A stretch of DNA of 59,190 nucleotides. It comes from Candidatus Rokuibacteriota bacterium (GTDB taxonomy: Bacteria; Methylomirabilota; Methylomirabilia; Rokubacteriales; CSP1-6). The position numbers and the translations under genes were made by a program. The notes under the pieces were generated by a model that saw only the letters and a list, made by a program, of their open reading frames with translations, was not told where the DNA came from and searched no databases. Of this stretch, positions 7,630-16,648 are shown piece after piece; within the stretch, counting starts at the first letter, position 1; each line of letters starts with the position of its first letter. Location of the stretch: contig JACPCW010000080.1 in assembly GCA_016184365.1 (NCBI GenBank), positions 1 to 59,190 of the forward strand, read 5' to 3'.

Positions 7630-9224
7630 GCGAACTTCACCGGCTCCTTGTGCTCGCCGAAGACGTCCTTCATCGCGCGCGCGATCTCGCCGAGGGTGGC
7701 GTACGCACGGACGGCGTCCATGATCGGGGGCATCAGGTTCTCGGTGCCGCGCGCCGCGTCGCGGAGCCGCGCGAGGCTCGCGTCGACGGCGCCGTGGTCA
7801 CGCTCGCGGCGGATCTTCTCGAGCTTCGCGACCTGCGCCGCGGACACCTTCGGATCGCAGGAGTAGAGCTCGACCTCCTGGTCGGCCGCGGCGCGCTGAT
7901 CGCCGACGTAGCAGTTCACGCCGACCTTCGGAATCTCGCCGGACGCGAGCTTCCGCTCGAACAGATACGCCTGGCGCGCGACCTCGGCCTGGATGGCGCC
8001 GGCCTTCACCGCTTCGACGATGCCGCCCATCCGCTCGACCTCGGCCATCTCCGCGACGATCTTCTTCTCCATCTCGGCGGTGATGGCTTCGACGTAGTAG
8101 GAGCCGGCGAGCGGATCGACGGTATCCGTGGCGCCGGATTCTTCGGCGCAGATCTGCATGGTCCGGAGCGCGATCAGCTGCGCCTTCGCGGACGGGATGG
8201 TGTAGGCCTCGTCGTAGGTCGGCAGCGCCATCGTCTGCGCGCCGGACAGCGCGGCGGCCAGCGCGATGTACGCGCCGCGCACGATGTTGTTTTCGGGCTC
8301 CTCGGGGACGAACGACGAGCCGCCGCCGCCGATCAGCGAGCGGAACATGCACGACTTCGGATTCTTCGCGCCGAAGCGCTCGCGCAGCATGCGGGCATAG
8401 AGCCGGCGGCCGGCGCGGAACTTCGCGACTTCCTCGAAGATCTTGCCCCAGCACGTGAAGTTGAACGACACGCGCGGCGCGAAGTCGTCCACGTCCATCC
8501 CACGCCGGACCATCATGTCGACGTACGCGGCGGCGATCGCGAGCCCGTACGCCATCTCCTGCGCCGTCGTGCAGCCCGCCTCGCGGATGTGATAGCCGCA
8601 CACCGAGACCGGGTTCGACCGCGGATAGTGCCTCGCCGAGTACTCGATGAGATCGCCGACGAGCCGCAGCGACGGGTCGACGGGATAGACCCACGTCCCG
8701 CGCGCCACGAACTCCTTCAGGATGTCGTTCTGCGGCGTCGTGACGACGCGGTCGCGCGAGGTACCCTGCTGCTCGGCGACCGCGAAGAACATCGCGGTGA
8801 TCGGCGCCGCCATCGAGTTGATGGTGAGCGACACGCTGACGCGATCGAGCGGGATGCCGGCGAACGCTTCTTCCATGTCGGCGAACGTGTCGATCGCCAT
8901 CCCGACGCGACCGACTTCCCCTTCCGCGCGCGGATCGTCGGAATCGAGGCCGAGCTGCGTCGGCAGGTCGAACGCCACGTTGAGCGCGTCCTGTCCGTGC
9001 GCCATCAGGTACTTGAAGCGGGCGTTCGTTTCCGACGGCGTGCCGAACCCGATGTACTGCCGCATCGTCCAGAGGCGGTCGCGGTACATGTGCTTGTGGA
9101 TGCCGCGCGTGAACGGATACTCGCCCGGAGTACCGATGTCGCGCTCGACGTCGACGCCGGCGAGATCTTCGGGGCCGTACACGGGCTTGATCGGGATGCC
9201 GGCGTGAAGCCTGGCGTCTCTCAT
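7626..9224 (-). CDS. Methylmalonyl-CoA mutase family catalytic subunit
   Basis: A 532-residue TIM-barrel subunit of a B12-dependent acyl-CoA mutase, with the cobalamin-binding domain on the adjacent gene. Motifs are [41 protein letters not shown] and [11 protein letters not shown]. Tyr57 (RQYIGF) and Arg175 (EFVARGTW) match the Tyr89 and Arg207 positions that select methylmalonyl-CoA in the Propionibacterium enzyme. Hydroxyisobutyryl-CoA mutases have Ile at the first position, and isobutyryl-CoA mutases have Phe and Gln at the two. A dicarboxylyl-CoA substrate is therefore favoured. Both ends overlap neighbouring genes by four bases. Confidence 0.9.
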   Translation of the reverse strand: MRDARLHAGIPIKPVYGPEDLAGVDVERDIGTPGEYPFTRGIHKHMYRDRLWTMRQYIGFGTPSETNARFKYLMAHGQDALNVAFDLPTQLGLDSDDPRAEGEVGRVGMAIDTFADMEEAFAGIPLDRVSVSLTINSMAAPITAMFFAVAEQQGTSRDRVVTTPQNDILKEFVARGTWVYPVDPSLRLVGDLIEYSARHYPRSNPVSVCGYHIREAGCTTAQEMAYGLAIAAAYVDMMVRRGMDVDDFAPRVSFNFTCWGKIFEEVAKFRAGRRLYARMLRERFGAKNPKSCMFRSLIGGGGSSFVPEEPENNIVRGAYIALAAALSGAQTMALPTYDEAYTIPSAKAQLIALRTMQICAEESGATDTVDPLAGSYYVEAITAEMEKKIVAEMAEVERMGGIVEAVKAGAIQAEVARQAYLFERKLASGEIPKVGVNCYVGDQRAAADQEVELYSCDPKVSAAQVAKLEKIRRERDHGAVDASLARLRDAARGTENLMPPIMDAVRAYATLGEIARAMKDVFGEHKEPVKFA

Positions 9225-9598
9225 AGCGACTCCTTGAACGCCTTGACGATGTCGTCGAGCGGCGTCGCCATCGGGAACACGTGTCGAACCCCGAGCTGCT
9301 GCAGCTCCGCCACGTCGCGTGGCGGGATGATGCCACCGACGACGACCTTGATGTCGCCGGCGCCCTGCGCCCGCAGGCCGTCGAGCACCCGGCGCGCGAG
9401 CAGCAGGTGCGCGCCGGACAGGATCGACAGACCGATGACGTCGACGTCCTCCTGCACCGCCTCGTGCACGATTTCCTCGGGCGTGCGCTTGAGGCCGGTG
9501 TAGATCACCTCGACGCCGGCGTCGCGCAGCGCCTGCACCACGACCTTGGCGCCGCGATCGTGGCCGTCCAGCCCCGGCTTCGCGACCAGGACTCTCAT
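9221..9598 (-). CDS. Cobalamin-binding subunit of the B12 mutase
   Basis: A 125-residue B12-binding domain. The lower-ligand motif DxHxxG is present as Asp11, His13 and Gly16 in LDGHDRGAK; His13 would replace dimethylbenzimidazole under the cobalt. Further blocks are [10 protein letters not shown] and VVGGIIPP, which line the nucleotide tail. It completes the mutase encoded directly downstream, with which it overlaps by ATGA at 9221-9224. An ATG 18 bases further upstream (9616) is possible, but the family normally begins at MRVLVAKPG. Confidence 0.92.
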   Translation of the reverse strand: MRVLVAKPGLDGHDRGAKVVVQALRDAGVEVIYTGLKRTPEEIVHEAVQEDVDVIGLSILSGAHLLLARRVLDGLRAQGAGDIKVVVGGIIPPRDVAELQQLGVRHVFPMATPLDDIVKAFKESL

Positions 9599-9620
9599 GG
9601 ACCCGCCTGCCGCCATGCGC

Positions 9621-10049
9621 TCACGCGGCGGTGAACGCCGGCAGCCATCGCGGGTTGCCTTTCGGATCGTCGGCCACGCGGAGCGGTGTGAGGGTCACGC
9701 GCTGGCCGATCGCGACGCGGCCGGGATCGGTGTCGACGAGGATCGTGAACACGGGATGACCGTCGACCTTGACGATCGCGAACACGCGCGGCCCCTCGAA
9801 GCCGGCCGGCAGCCCCGCGTCCTGCATCGTGAACGCGTGGACGACGCCCTCGCGCGGCAGCTCCACCCATTCGACGCGATCGGACGCGCACTCGCCGCAG
9901 AACCCGCGCGGCGGCCACGCGGTGCGCCGACAGTCCAGGCAGCGCGTGGTCACGAGGCGCCCGTCCGCGAGCTTCGCGTAGAACTCGGACAGCTTGTTCC
10001 AGTCGGCGGCTTCGAGCGGGAACGGATCGGTCGCGCGGAAGTACGTCAT
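9621..10049 (-). CDS. Zn-ribbon OB-fold protein (DUF35 type)
   Basis: A 142-residue protein with an N-terminal rubredoxin-like zinc ribbon (Cys37, Cys40, Cys51, Cys54 in CLDC and CGEC) followed by an OB-fold. Such proteins pair with SCP2-type thiolases or HMG-CoA synthase-like enzymes, and are thought to present acyl-CoA to them. A matching thiolase is encoded in the same operon about 1 kb upstream. The ATG at 10049 overlaps the stop of a 26-codon amidohydrolase remnant. Confidence 0.9.
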   Translation of the reverse strand: MTYFRATDPFPLEAADWNKLSEFYAKLADGRLVTTRCLDCRRTAWPPRGFCGECASDRVEWVELPREGVVHAFTMQDAGLPAGFEGPRVFAIVKVDGHPVFTILVDTDPGRVAIGQRVTLTPLRVADDPKGNPRWLPAFTAA

Positions 10050-10126
10050 GACGAAACCCCGTTGCGCAGGATCCGGCGCTCGGCATCGAGTGTCAGGACC
10101 GTCGCGTGCTCGATCAGCGTGGTCAC
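10046..10126 (-). pseudogene. 26-codon amidohydrolase N-terminal stub
   Basis: A short frame, GTG at 10126 to TGA at 10046, reading (M)TTLIEHATVLTLDAERRI and six more residues. The start is the typical N-terminus of Atz/Trz-type amidohydrolases (S-adenosylhomocysteine, cytosine and related deaminases), which are about 450 residues long. It overlaps the upstream dehydrogenase stop by GTGA and the downstream OB-fold start by ATGA. It looks like a deletion that removed nearly the whole gene but kept translational coupling. Confidence 0.65.
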
Positions 10127-11076
10127 GCGCTACCTTCCCGCTGCTGCCGAAGCTGACGCAGGAGCGCCCGCATCTTCTCCGTCTCGAATTCGTCGCGGCG
10201 GGCGCCGGCGTAGTCGAAGAAGCCGCGGCCCGTCTTCGGCCCGAGCTCGTTCTTCGCGATCTTCTCCTCGACCAGCGCGGTCGTGCGAAAACGGTCGTCG
10301 CCGGTCGCCTCGGTCATGAAGCGGCTCGCGCGGTAGAGGATGTCGACGCCGCCCCAGTCGATGAACTCGAAGATCCCCATCGCGGCGTAGCGGAATCCCA
10401 TGCCGGCCTTGAACGCGCGGTCGACGTCCTCGGGCGTCGCGACGCCCTCCTCCACGAGCCGCACGGCTTCGTTCATCAGCAACACCTGAAGCCGCGGGCC
10501 GATGAAGCCCGGCGAGTCGCCGCATCGCACCGGAACTTTGCCGAGCCGCTCGAGGAGCGCGATCGTCTCCGCGACGACGGCCTCGGCCGTCTGCGGTCCC
10601 GGCACGACCTCGACGAGCGGAATGACGTGCGCGGGGTTGAGCCAGTGCGCGACGAGGAAGCGCTCCGGGCCCGGCAGCGCGTCCGCCAGGTGCGACGGCG
10701 AGATGGTCGAGCTCGTGGATGCGACGATCGTCTCCGCCGGCACGTGATCTCCGAGTCGGGCGAACGTCTCGCGCTTGAGCTCGCGGCTCTCCGGCAGCGC
10801 CTCCTGCACGAAGCGGCAGTCGTCGAGCCCGTCGAGCCCGACGTGCGGCTCGATGCGCTCGAGCGCCGACTCGACCTCCGACGGCTTGATGACGCCTTCC
10901 TCGGCCATCAAGCCGAGATCGCGCCGCATCTCGCGGCGCGCGTCCGTGAACATCCGCTCGGTCTCGTCCGCCGCGCGCGCCTTCAGATCGACCAGGCGCA
11001 CGTGACATCCGCCGAGCGCGAAGGTGATCGCGATCGGCCGACCGATTCGGCCGGGACCGAGGACGGCGACCTTCAC
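10123..11076 (-). CDS. 3-hydroxyacyl-CoA dehydrogenase family protein
   Basis: A 317-residue NAD-dependent dehydrogenase. The N-terminal Rossmann loop GPGRIGRPIA (residues 7-16) and the two-domain layout fit the 3-hydroxyacyl-CoA / L-gulonate dehydrogenase family. VAHWLNPAHVIPLVEVV holds the position of the catalytic His (family HFFNP motif), here HWLNP. The variant motif favours a substrate other than simple fatty acyl-CoA. The start at 11076 overlaps the thiolase stop (ATGA). Confidence 0.88.
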   Translation of the reverse strand: MKVAVLGPGRIGRPIAITFALGGCHVRLVDLKARAADETERMFTDARREMRRDLGLMAEEGVIKPSEVESALERIEPHVGLDGLDDCRFVQEALPESRELKRETFARLGDHVPAETIVASTSSTISPSHLADALPGPERFLVAHWLNPAHVIPLVEVVPGPQTAEAVVAETIALLERLGKVPVRCGDSPGFIGPRLQVLLMNEAVRLVEEGVATPEDVDRAFKAGMGFRYAAMGIFEFIDWGGVDILYRASRFMTEATGDDRFRTTALVEEKIAKNELGPKTGRGFFDYAGARRDEFETEKMRALLRQLRQQREGSA

Positions 11077-12242
11077 GCAGGATCCTTGCCGTAGATCATG
11101 ACGACGTGCTCACCCATGCCGCTGTTGTTGTGCGTGAGGCCGATCGCGGCGTCGGGCACCTGGCGCGCGCCGGCGTCACCGCGCAGCTGCACGAAGACCT
11201 CCGCGGCCTGCGCGACGCCGGTGGCGCCGAGCGGATGGCCGCAGCCGATGAGCCCCCCGCGCGGATTCACGACGACGTCGCCGCCGTAGTCGCTGCGCCC
11301 CGCGGCCATGAACGCGCCCGCCTCGCCCTTCTTGCAGAAGCCGAGCTCCTCGTACGCGATGAGCTCGGCGATCGAGAAGCAGTCGTGCACCTCGGCCAGG
11401 TCGACGTCCGCGGGCGCGACGCCGGCCATGCGGTACGCGGACTCGCCGGCGCGCTTCATCGCGGGCCAGTGCGCGTAGTCCTCATGGAGCGACGTCAGCT
11501 GGAAGCCGTCGAGCGCCTGCCCGGTGCCGCGGATCCACACCGGCTTGTCGGTCAGCGCGCGCGCGCGCTCCTCGGACGCCACGATCACGGCGGCCGCGCC
11601 GTCGGTGATGGGCGAGCACATGAACAGGCGCAGCGGCGAGCTGATCATCCGCGAGCCGAGCACCTGGTCGAGCGTCGCGCCCTTGTTGAAGTGCGCGTTC
11701 GGGTTCTTCGAGGCGTGCGTGTGGTTCTTCACGCCGACCATCGCGAGCTGCTCTTCCGTCGTCCCGTACTGCGCCATGTGCCGCTGCGCGGCGAGCGCGA
11801 AGCATGGCGGCGCCGTCAGCCCGAACGCGGCTTCCCACTCGCGGTCGACGCCGGTCCCCATGTTCAGGATCGCCTCGTCACCGGACGGCTGGTTCAGCGT
11901 CTCGACGCCGAGGACCATCACGAGATCCGCGAGGCCGGCAGCAATGAAGGCATACGCGTAACGGATGCCGACGGTGCCGGACGCGCACATGTGCTCGGTG
12001 CGCGCGGACAGCGTGCTCGGCCGGATGCCGAGCGCTTCCGCCGCGAGCGACGAGATGTGGCTCTGGAACGCCGTGCGCTCCGGCATGACCGAGCCGACGA
12101 CCATGCCGTCGATGTCTTTCGGCTTCACGCCCGGGACCGACGCGAAGCACGCCGTGCCCGCTTCCCAGATGAGATCGCGGTACGTCGCTTTGCGGACGCC
12201 GAACTTCGAGACTCCCGCTCCGATCAGCGCGACCTTCTTCAT
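11073..12242 (-). CDS. SCP2-type thiolase (acetyl-CoA acetyltransferase family)
   Basis: A 389-residue thiolase. Cys86 in EHMCASGTVG is the acyl-accepting nucleophile, and the C-terminal GGLIGCGHPLGATG and NNSGMGEHV blocks carry the other catalytic residues. This subgroup usually works with a Zn-ribbon OB-fold partner, present four positions downstream. The ATG at 12242 (MKKVALIGAG) overlaps the DUF1185 stop by ATGA; the longer upstream frame is Arg-rich and not conserved-looking. It would cleave a 3-ketoacyl-CoA. Confidence 0.92.
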   Translation of the reverse strand: MKKVALIGAGVSKFGVRKATYRDLIWEAGTACFASVPGVKPKDIDGMVVGSVMPERTAFQSHISSLAAEALGIRPSTLSARTEHMCASGTVGIRYAYAFIAAGLADLVMVLGVETLNQPSGDEAILNMGTGVDREWEAAFGLTAPPCFALAAQRHMAQYGTTEEQLAMVGVKNHTHASKNPNAHFNKGATLDQVLGSRMISSPLRLFMCSPITDGAAAVIVASEERARALTDKPVWIRGTGQALDGFQLTSLHEDYAHWPAMKRAGESAYRMAGVAPADVDLAEVHDCFSIAELIAYEELGFCKKGEAGAFMAAGRSDYGGDVVVNPRGGLIGCGHPLGATGVAQAAEVFVQLRGDAGARQVPDAAIGLTHNNSGMGEHVVMIYGKDPA

Positions 12243-12784
12243 ACGGCGGCCCGTCCCTTCCCAACGCGGGGCCGCGGGCGGCCGCCGTCGGCGACCGCGA
12301 TCGCGACCACGATCTCGTCCGGCCGCGGCGCGTCGGGCACCGCGACCGTGATGGTGTCGAAGTGATCGAACGACCACACGTCGTCCTTGTGGCCCAGCGG
12401 CACGTCGATCGACGCGCCGGGCGCGGCGACCTTGCAGTTCGACGGGATGATCGCCGCGCCGCCGCCGACGGCCTCGCGGAACGGCTTGCCGAGCTTGGGA
12501 TGAATGATCGCGGCGCCATGCTCCATCTCGCCGGCGGTGCCGACGATCGCGGCCTTGCCGTAGCTCACGGCCGGCCCGCCGAGCAGGTCGACCAGCGGCT
12601 TGCCGAAGAGACTCCCGAGCTCGAGGCCGACGTCGAAGAGCGGCGAGAGATCGTCGACACGCCGTCCGGCGTACGGATTCGCGACGATCGCGATGCCGAC
12701 GGCGCGGCGCACGGGCCGCGCGAGCCGATCCCCGGCGTCCGTCCGGATCTCCTCGACCGTCAGGATCGTCTTGCGGATGTCCAT
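12239..12784 (-). CDS. Amino acid synthesis family protein (DUF1185)
   Basis: A 181-residue protein matching the DUF1185 / amino-acid-synthesis family, recognisable by EEIRTDAGDRLARPVRRAVG, VANPYAGRRVDDLSPLFD and GTAGEMEHGAAIIHPKLG. The biochemical role of the family is not settled; members often sit beside amidohydrolases and transporters. Here it follows a substrate-binding protein by 13 bases and precedes the thiolase by overlap, so it belongs to the same catabolic operon. Confidence 0.85.
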   Translation of the reverse strand: MDIRKTILTVEEIRTDAGDRLARPVRRAVGIAIVANPYAGRRVDDLSPLFDVGLELGSLFGKPLVDLLGGPAVSYGKAAIVGTAGEMEHGAAIIHPKLGKPFREAVGGGAAIIPSNCKVAAPGASIDVPLGHKDDVWSFDHFDTITVAVPDAPRPDEIVVAIAVADGGRPRPRVGKGRAAV

Positions 12785-12797
12785 CGCGGTCCTCCCG

Positions 12798-14411
12798 TCA
12801 CTCGGCGAGCCAGACCGTATCGAGCTGGTGGTTCAGGTAGTGGCTCGGCGTCGCCGTCCATCCGCGGACCTTTGCACTGTGCGGCACGATGCGGTGCCAC
12901 TGGAGCGTCATCGCGTAGTGCGCTTCCTCGTCGAGCAGCCGCCGCTCGAACTCGCGCAGATGGCGCATGCGCTCCTCGCGCGACCGCGCGCGGCTCTGCT
13001 TCACGTAGAGGTCGTCGAGCACCGGATCCTTGTAGCGCGCGTAGTTCGCGTCGCTGATCCCGGTCGGCGCCGCCGTCGTCGGGCCGCTCTGGAACTTGTA
13101 GATGTCGAGATCGGGCTCGACGACGTAGCCGCACTTGGGGTCGAACGCGGCCTGGTAGTTGCCGCCGCGCAGCATCTCGAAATAGCGGGCGCGCTCGGGG
13201 ACGTCCTGCTTCACGTTCACGCCGATCGTGCGCCACTGGTCGATGAGCCAGACGGCGAGGGGCTCGAACGGGTGCCGCACGCCGGTGCCGAGCAGCGTGA
13301 ACGCGAAGCCGTCGGCGACGCCGGCGTCCTTCAGCAGCCGCCGCGCCTCGGCGCGCGCCGCGTTGATGTCGCGGCCGTACCCGGCGAGCTTCGCGAGCTC
13401 GTCCGGCGGCGTCGCCCACGCGGAGCCCGGGACGTGCAGGCCGGCGACGTCGCGGATCGGCGTGATCTTCGACAGCACGCGGGAGCCGTCGTACCGGTCG
13501 ATGGCGAGCGTCAGCGCGCGGCGGACGCGCCTGTCGTTGAACGGCGGCTTCTCGTGGTTCCACGCGATGACGGCGTGGCAGTTCCAGCTCGACTCCTGCA
13601 GCGTCACCTTCGGGCCGAGCGCCTGGACGAGCGTGTCGCGCTCCGCGGGCGAGAACCCGCGGAACTGGATGTGCGCGCGCTCGCCGCGGATCGCCGCCAC
13701 CTGCGCGCCCGAGTCGCGGACGATCAGGAAGCGGTAGCCGTCGAGGTACGGCTTGCCGCGGTCCCAGTAGCTCGCGTTCTTCTTCCCGAGCCAGTGCGAG
13801 CCCTTGACGTGCTCGACGAACGTGAAGGGTCCGGTGCCCATGACGTTCTTTTCGTACCAGCGGATGTCCTTCGCGAGCAGATCGGCCTTGTAGATCCAGT
13901 TCCACGGCGACGCGAGCGACGAGGCGAACGACGCGTGCGACCACTTGAGCCGGAACACGATCGTCGCGGCGTCCGGCGTCTCGATCGCGGCGACGGAGAC
14001 GTACTCGCCCTTCCGCGCGGACGTCACGCCGGCCGGCGGAGCCACGATCTTGTCGTACGACGCCTTCACGTCGCGCGACGTCATCTCGCTGCCGTCGTGA
14101 AAACGGACGCCGCGGCGGAGCTTGACGGTATAGACGCGGCCGTCGCTCGAGACCGTCCACGACTCCGCCAGGTCCCCGACGATCTTCGCGCCCTGCGGAT
14201 CGGCGGGATCGATGCGCAGCAGCGTGTTGTAGTGCGGCGCGGCCGGATGAATGACGGCGAAGGTGTCTTCGCGATGCGCGTCGTACGACGGCGGGTCGGC
14301 GGCGGGCAGGATGGCGAGCAGCTCCCCGCCGCTGCGCGGCCGCTCCTGGGCCGCGGCGGGAGCCGGAACGACGAGCATCGCCAGCAGCGTCAGCGTAACG
14401 AGCCAGGTCAT
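12798..14411 (-). CDS. Family 5 ABC substrate-binding protein
   Basis: A 537-residue peptide/nickel-type (DppA/OppA) extracytoplasmic solute receptor. It begins with a Sec signal peptide (MTWLVTLTLLAMLVV to AAAQ). The family signature region is DLAESWTVSSDGRVYTVKLR followed by GVRFHDGSEMTSRDV. No permease or ATPase genes are adjacent, so it is an orphan receptor inside a catabolic operon and may supply the pathway substrate through a transporter encoded elsewhere. The start at 14411 overlaps the acyl-CoA dehydrogenase stop (ATGA). Confidence 0.92.
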   Translation of the reverse strand: MTWLVTLTLLAMLVVPAPAAAQERPRSGGELLAILPAADPPSYDAHREDTFAVIHPAAPHYNTLLRIDPADPQGAKIVGDLAESWTVSSDGRVYTVKLRRGVRFHDGSEMTSRDVKASYDKIVAPPAGVTSARKGEYVSVAAIETPDAATIVFRLKWSHASFASSLASPWNWIYKADLLAKDIRWYEKNVMGTGPFTFVEHVKGSHWLGKKNASYWDRGKPYLDGYRFLIVRDSGAQVAAIRGERAHIQFRGFSPAERDTLVQALGPKVTLQESSWNCHAVIAWNHEKPPFNDRRVRRALTLAIDRYDGSRVLSKITPIRDVAGLHVPGSAWATPPDELAKLAGYGRDINAARAEARRLLKDAGVADGFAFTLLGTGVRHPFEPLAVWLIDQWRTIGVNVKQDVPERARYFEMLRGGNYQAAFDPKCGYVVEPDLDIYKFQSGPTTAAPTGISDANYARYKDPVLDDLYVKQSRARSREERMRHLREFERRLLDEEAHYAMTLQWHRIVPHSAKVRGWTATPSHYLNHQLDTVWLAE

Positions 14412-15583
14412 CGAGGATCTCCCGTCGAGAGCACGGCGCCCCGATCGAAGTCGAGGTCGCGGCCGATCACGAGTCGCAGGATTTCGGAGGTGCCGCCGCC
14501 CGGCAGCAGGAACCGCGCGTCGCGGAAGAACCGCTGCGCCGGGTATTCGCTGGCCAGACCATACGACGCGAAGATCCGCGCCGCGTCGTCCGTGACCTTC
14601 ACGGCCATCTCCGACGCGACCAGCTTCGTCATCGCCGCTTCGCGGGCGACGGGGCGCCCGGCGTCGAGCTGCGCGGCCGTCTGATACGTCAGCACGAGCG
14701 CCGCGTGCAGCGACGTCAGCATGTCGGCGAGCTTGAACGTGATCGCCTGGTGCTCGACGATCGCCTTGCCGAACGCCTGCCGCTGCCGCGCGTACGCGAG
14801 CGCCGCATCGTACGCGGCGCGCGCCAGCCCGACCGACAGCGCCGCCGTCATCACGCGGATCTCGGCCAGGATCGTGCCGATCTTCTCGACGCCGCCCGTC
14901 TCGCCGCCGAGCAGATGCTCGGCGGGGACCTCGACGTCCTCGAGCACGATCTCGCCCGTCTCGGAGGCGCGCACCGACATCTTGTCGATCTTCTTGCCGA
15001 GCGTGACGCCGCGCATCGCGCGGCGGTCGAGCAGGAACAGCGCGATGTTCTTGAGCCCGCGCTCGGCGGACGTCTTCGCGGCGACGGTGAGGATATCGGC
15101 GACCGGCGCGTTCGTCACCCACGTCTTCGTGCCGCGCAGCACCCACGCATCCCCGCGACGCTCGGCCCGCGTGGTGATGCTCGCGAGATCCGAGCCGGCG
15201 TTCGGCTCCGTCAGCGCGAACGTCGCCACGATGTCGCCGCGCAGCGCCGGCACGAGATACCGCTGGCGCAGCGGCTCGGAGCCGTACTGGTACACGAAGT
15301 ACGTCCCCATGAGCGCCTGCATCGCCGCCGCCGCGGCGAGCGACAGCGATCCGCGCGCGAGCTCTTCGGCGAAGAGACAGAACGTGACGGCGTCGGCGCC
15401 GGAGCCGCCGTACGCCTCGGGATAGCGCAGGCCGAGATAGCCGAGCTCGCCGACACGGCGGAAGAGCTTCGTCGGAAACTCCGCGCGCTCGTCGATCGCC
15501 TGGGCTTCCGGAACGACCTCGGCGTCGACGAAGCGGGCGACGGCGCGGCGGAATTCTTCCTGTTCGGGTGTGAACGAAATCAT
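14408..15583 (-). CDS. Acyl-CoA dehydrogenase, atypical catalytic position
   Basis: A 391-residue FAD-dependent acyl-CoA dehydrogenase, first gene of the coupled operon running to 5269. FAD and substrate motifs are present: FALTEPNAGSDLAS (122-135) and KTWVTNAPVADI (153-164). The usual catalytic glutamate in the YEGT motif is replaced: the site reads LPGGGTSEILR, with Gly363 in its place. Isovaleryl-CoA dehydrogenases also lack it and use a helix-G glutamate; Glu241 is close to that position but seems one residue off. Substrate unknown. Confidence 0.9.
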   Translation of the reverse strand: MISFTPEQEEFRRAVARFVDAEVVPEAQAIDERAEFPTKLFRRVGELGYLGLRYPEAYGGSGADAVTFCLFAEELARGSLSLAAAAAMQALMGTYFVYQYGSEPLRQRYLVPALRGDIVATFALTEPNAGSDLASITTRAERRGDAWVLRGTKTWVTNAPVADILTVAAKTSAERGLKNIALFLLDRRAMRGVTLGKKIDKMSVRASETGEIVLEDVEVPAEHLLGGETGGVEKIGTILAEIRVMTAALSVGLARAAYDAALAYARQRQAFGKAIVEHQAITFKLADMLTSLHAALVLTYQTAAQLDAGRPVAREAAMTKLVASEMAVKVTDDAARIFASYGLASEYPAQRFFRDARFLLPGGGTSEILRLVIGRDLDFDRGAVLSTGDPR

Positions 15584-15602
15584 CGTAGGCGTGAGGCCGC
15601 GT

Positions 15603-16616
15603 TCAGGCTCTCACCGCGAGCGATACGGGAGTGTCCCGAGCAATGGTGGCGAGCCGAGTTCGGATCGCGGAACCGGCGGCAGCGATTTTCCCGACGAGCC
15701 CCTCCTCTTTCCTCCAGTGTTCGTCGTGATAGTTCCTCTCATTCGCCTGAATTTTTCTTAGCTCGTCGACGCTATCCGCAATTACGCCGAAGCTCGCTTT
15801 CGACTCAGCGCTCGTCACATACTCCAAAATCATCCCTGCCTTGCTAGCGCGTTGTTGACCGCTGAGTCGAGCGTGGTGGAGTTCAACGATGGCATCGCGG
15901 AGCACCGGCGCGAGGCAAGCCGCGTAGATGGGCGCAATGATAATGACCCCGTTACGTCGAGCGAGGCCGTCGGATCCTTTCGGGAAGCTGGTCGTTACGA
16001 TACAGATATAGTCCGCGCCAACTCTTTGGCCATCCCCTTTTGCCTTGGGAATCCATGTTTCGGACCAACTCGTCGTGTCTTTGACCTCCCAGAGAATCTT
16101 CCCGCACGTGTCACCGTTTTCGCAGACCTGCTGAACGATGTCTGCGCCGCGCCTGCCGGCCGGCACCGGCATTATCTGATCGCCAAGGCAGGACGTCTCA
16201 ATCAGGCGCCTAAGTTCATCCTGGCTAACCGAACCGATTCGCTGCGGCGAAGCCTCGTTAATCTGACGGCCTAGCTTCTTAACAGTCCCCTCGAGTTCTT
16301 TCGTGCGTGAGTCCTGAAGGGCAATCCGTCTCTGGGCTTCCTTGAGCTCTCTCTGCGAGCGCCTCAACTCCTCTTCGCGCTCACGGCGACCTTCGAGCTT
16401 GGCCCGTGAAATTGCTGGCTGAATGTCGCGACGTGCTTGAGCCCGCATCTTCTCCTGCAGTTCGGATTCGATCTCACGCCGCAACTGTTGGGTCTGAAGT
16501 GTGAGAGCTTTTGATATGGCTTGCCGCTGGACGGCGTCGATCCTCTTCCGAAGTTCCGGCAGCGAAACCCCTTTCGGCAGCGGTTGACCGCATGTCGGGC
16601 AGCGTCCGGTCGTCAT
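15603..16616 (-). CDS. DUF2130 family protein
   Basis: A 337-residue protein with an N-terminal zinc-ribbon-like CPTCG, a long charged coiled coil (about residues 25-120) and a C-terminal DUF2130 domain: GADIVQQVCENGDTCGKILW, WIPKAKGDGQRVGADYICIV and a PKG motif. The fold is probably nuclease-like, but the function is not established. Codon usage is visibly less GC-biased than that of its neighbours, suggesting recent acquisition. It lies between the hydantoinase operon and the acyl-CoA dehydrogenase with a normal ATG. Confidence 0.85.
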   Translation of the reverse strand: MTTGRCPTCGQPLPKGVSLPELRKRIDAVQRQAISKALTLQTQQLRREIESELQEKMRAQARRDIQPAISRAKLEGRREREEELRRSQRELKEAQRRIALQDSRTKELEGTVKKLGRQINEASPQRIGSVSQDELRRLIETSCLGDQIMPVPAGRRGADIVQQVCENGDTCGKILWEVKDTTSWSETWIPKAKGDGQRVGADYICIVTTSFPKGSDGLARRNGVIIIAPIYAACLAPVLRDAIVELHHARLSGQQRASKAGMILEYVTSAESKASFGVIADSVDELRKIQANERNYHDEHWRKEEGLVGKIAAAGSAIRTRLATIARDTPVSLAVRA

Positions 16617-16648
16617 GATGTGCCTCCCCGATCAGGGGCCCGGTCCGA

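Noticed and set aside
5029..7866. Very long plus-strand reading frame opposite the Mo-hydroxylase and mutase genes, and many similar antisense frames
   Set aside because: Arg/Ala/His-rich composition with no domain; a normal by-product of GC-rich coding on the other strand.
9225..15600. Cobalamin riboswitch for the B12-mutase operon
   Set aside because: No leader space exists before the mutase genes because they overlap neighbours; the 19-base gap before the first gene is too short.
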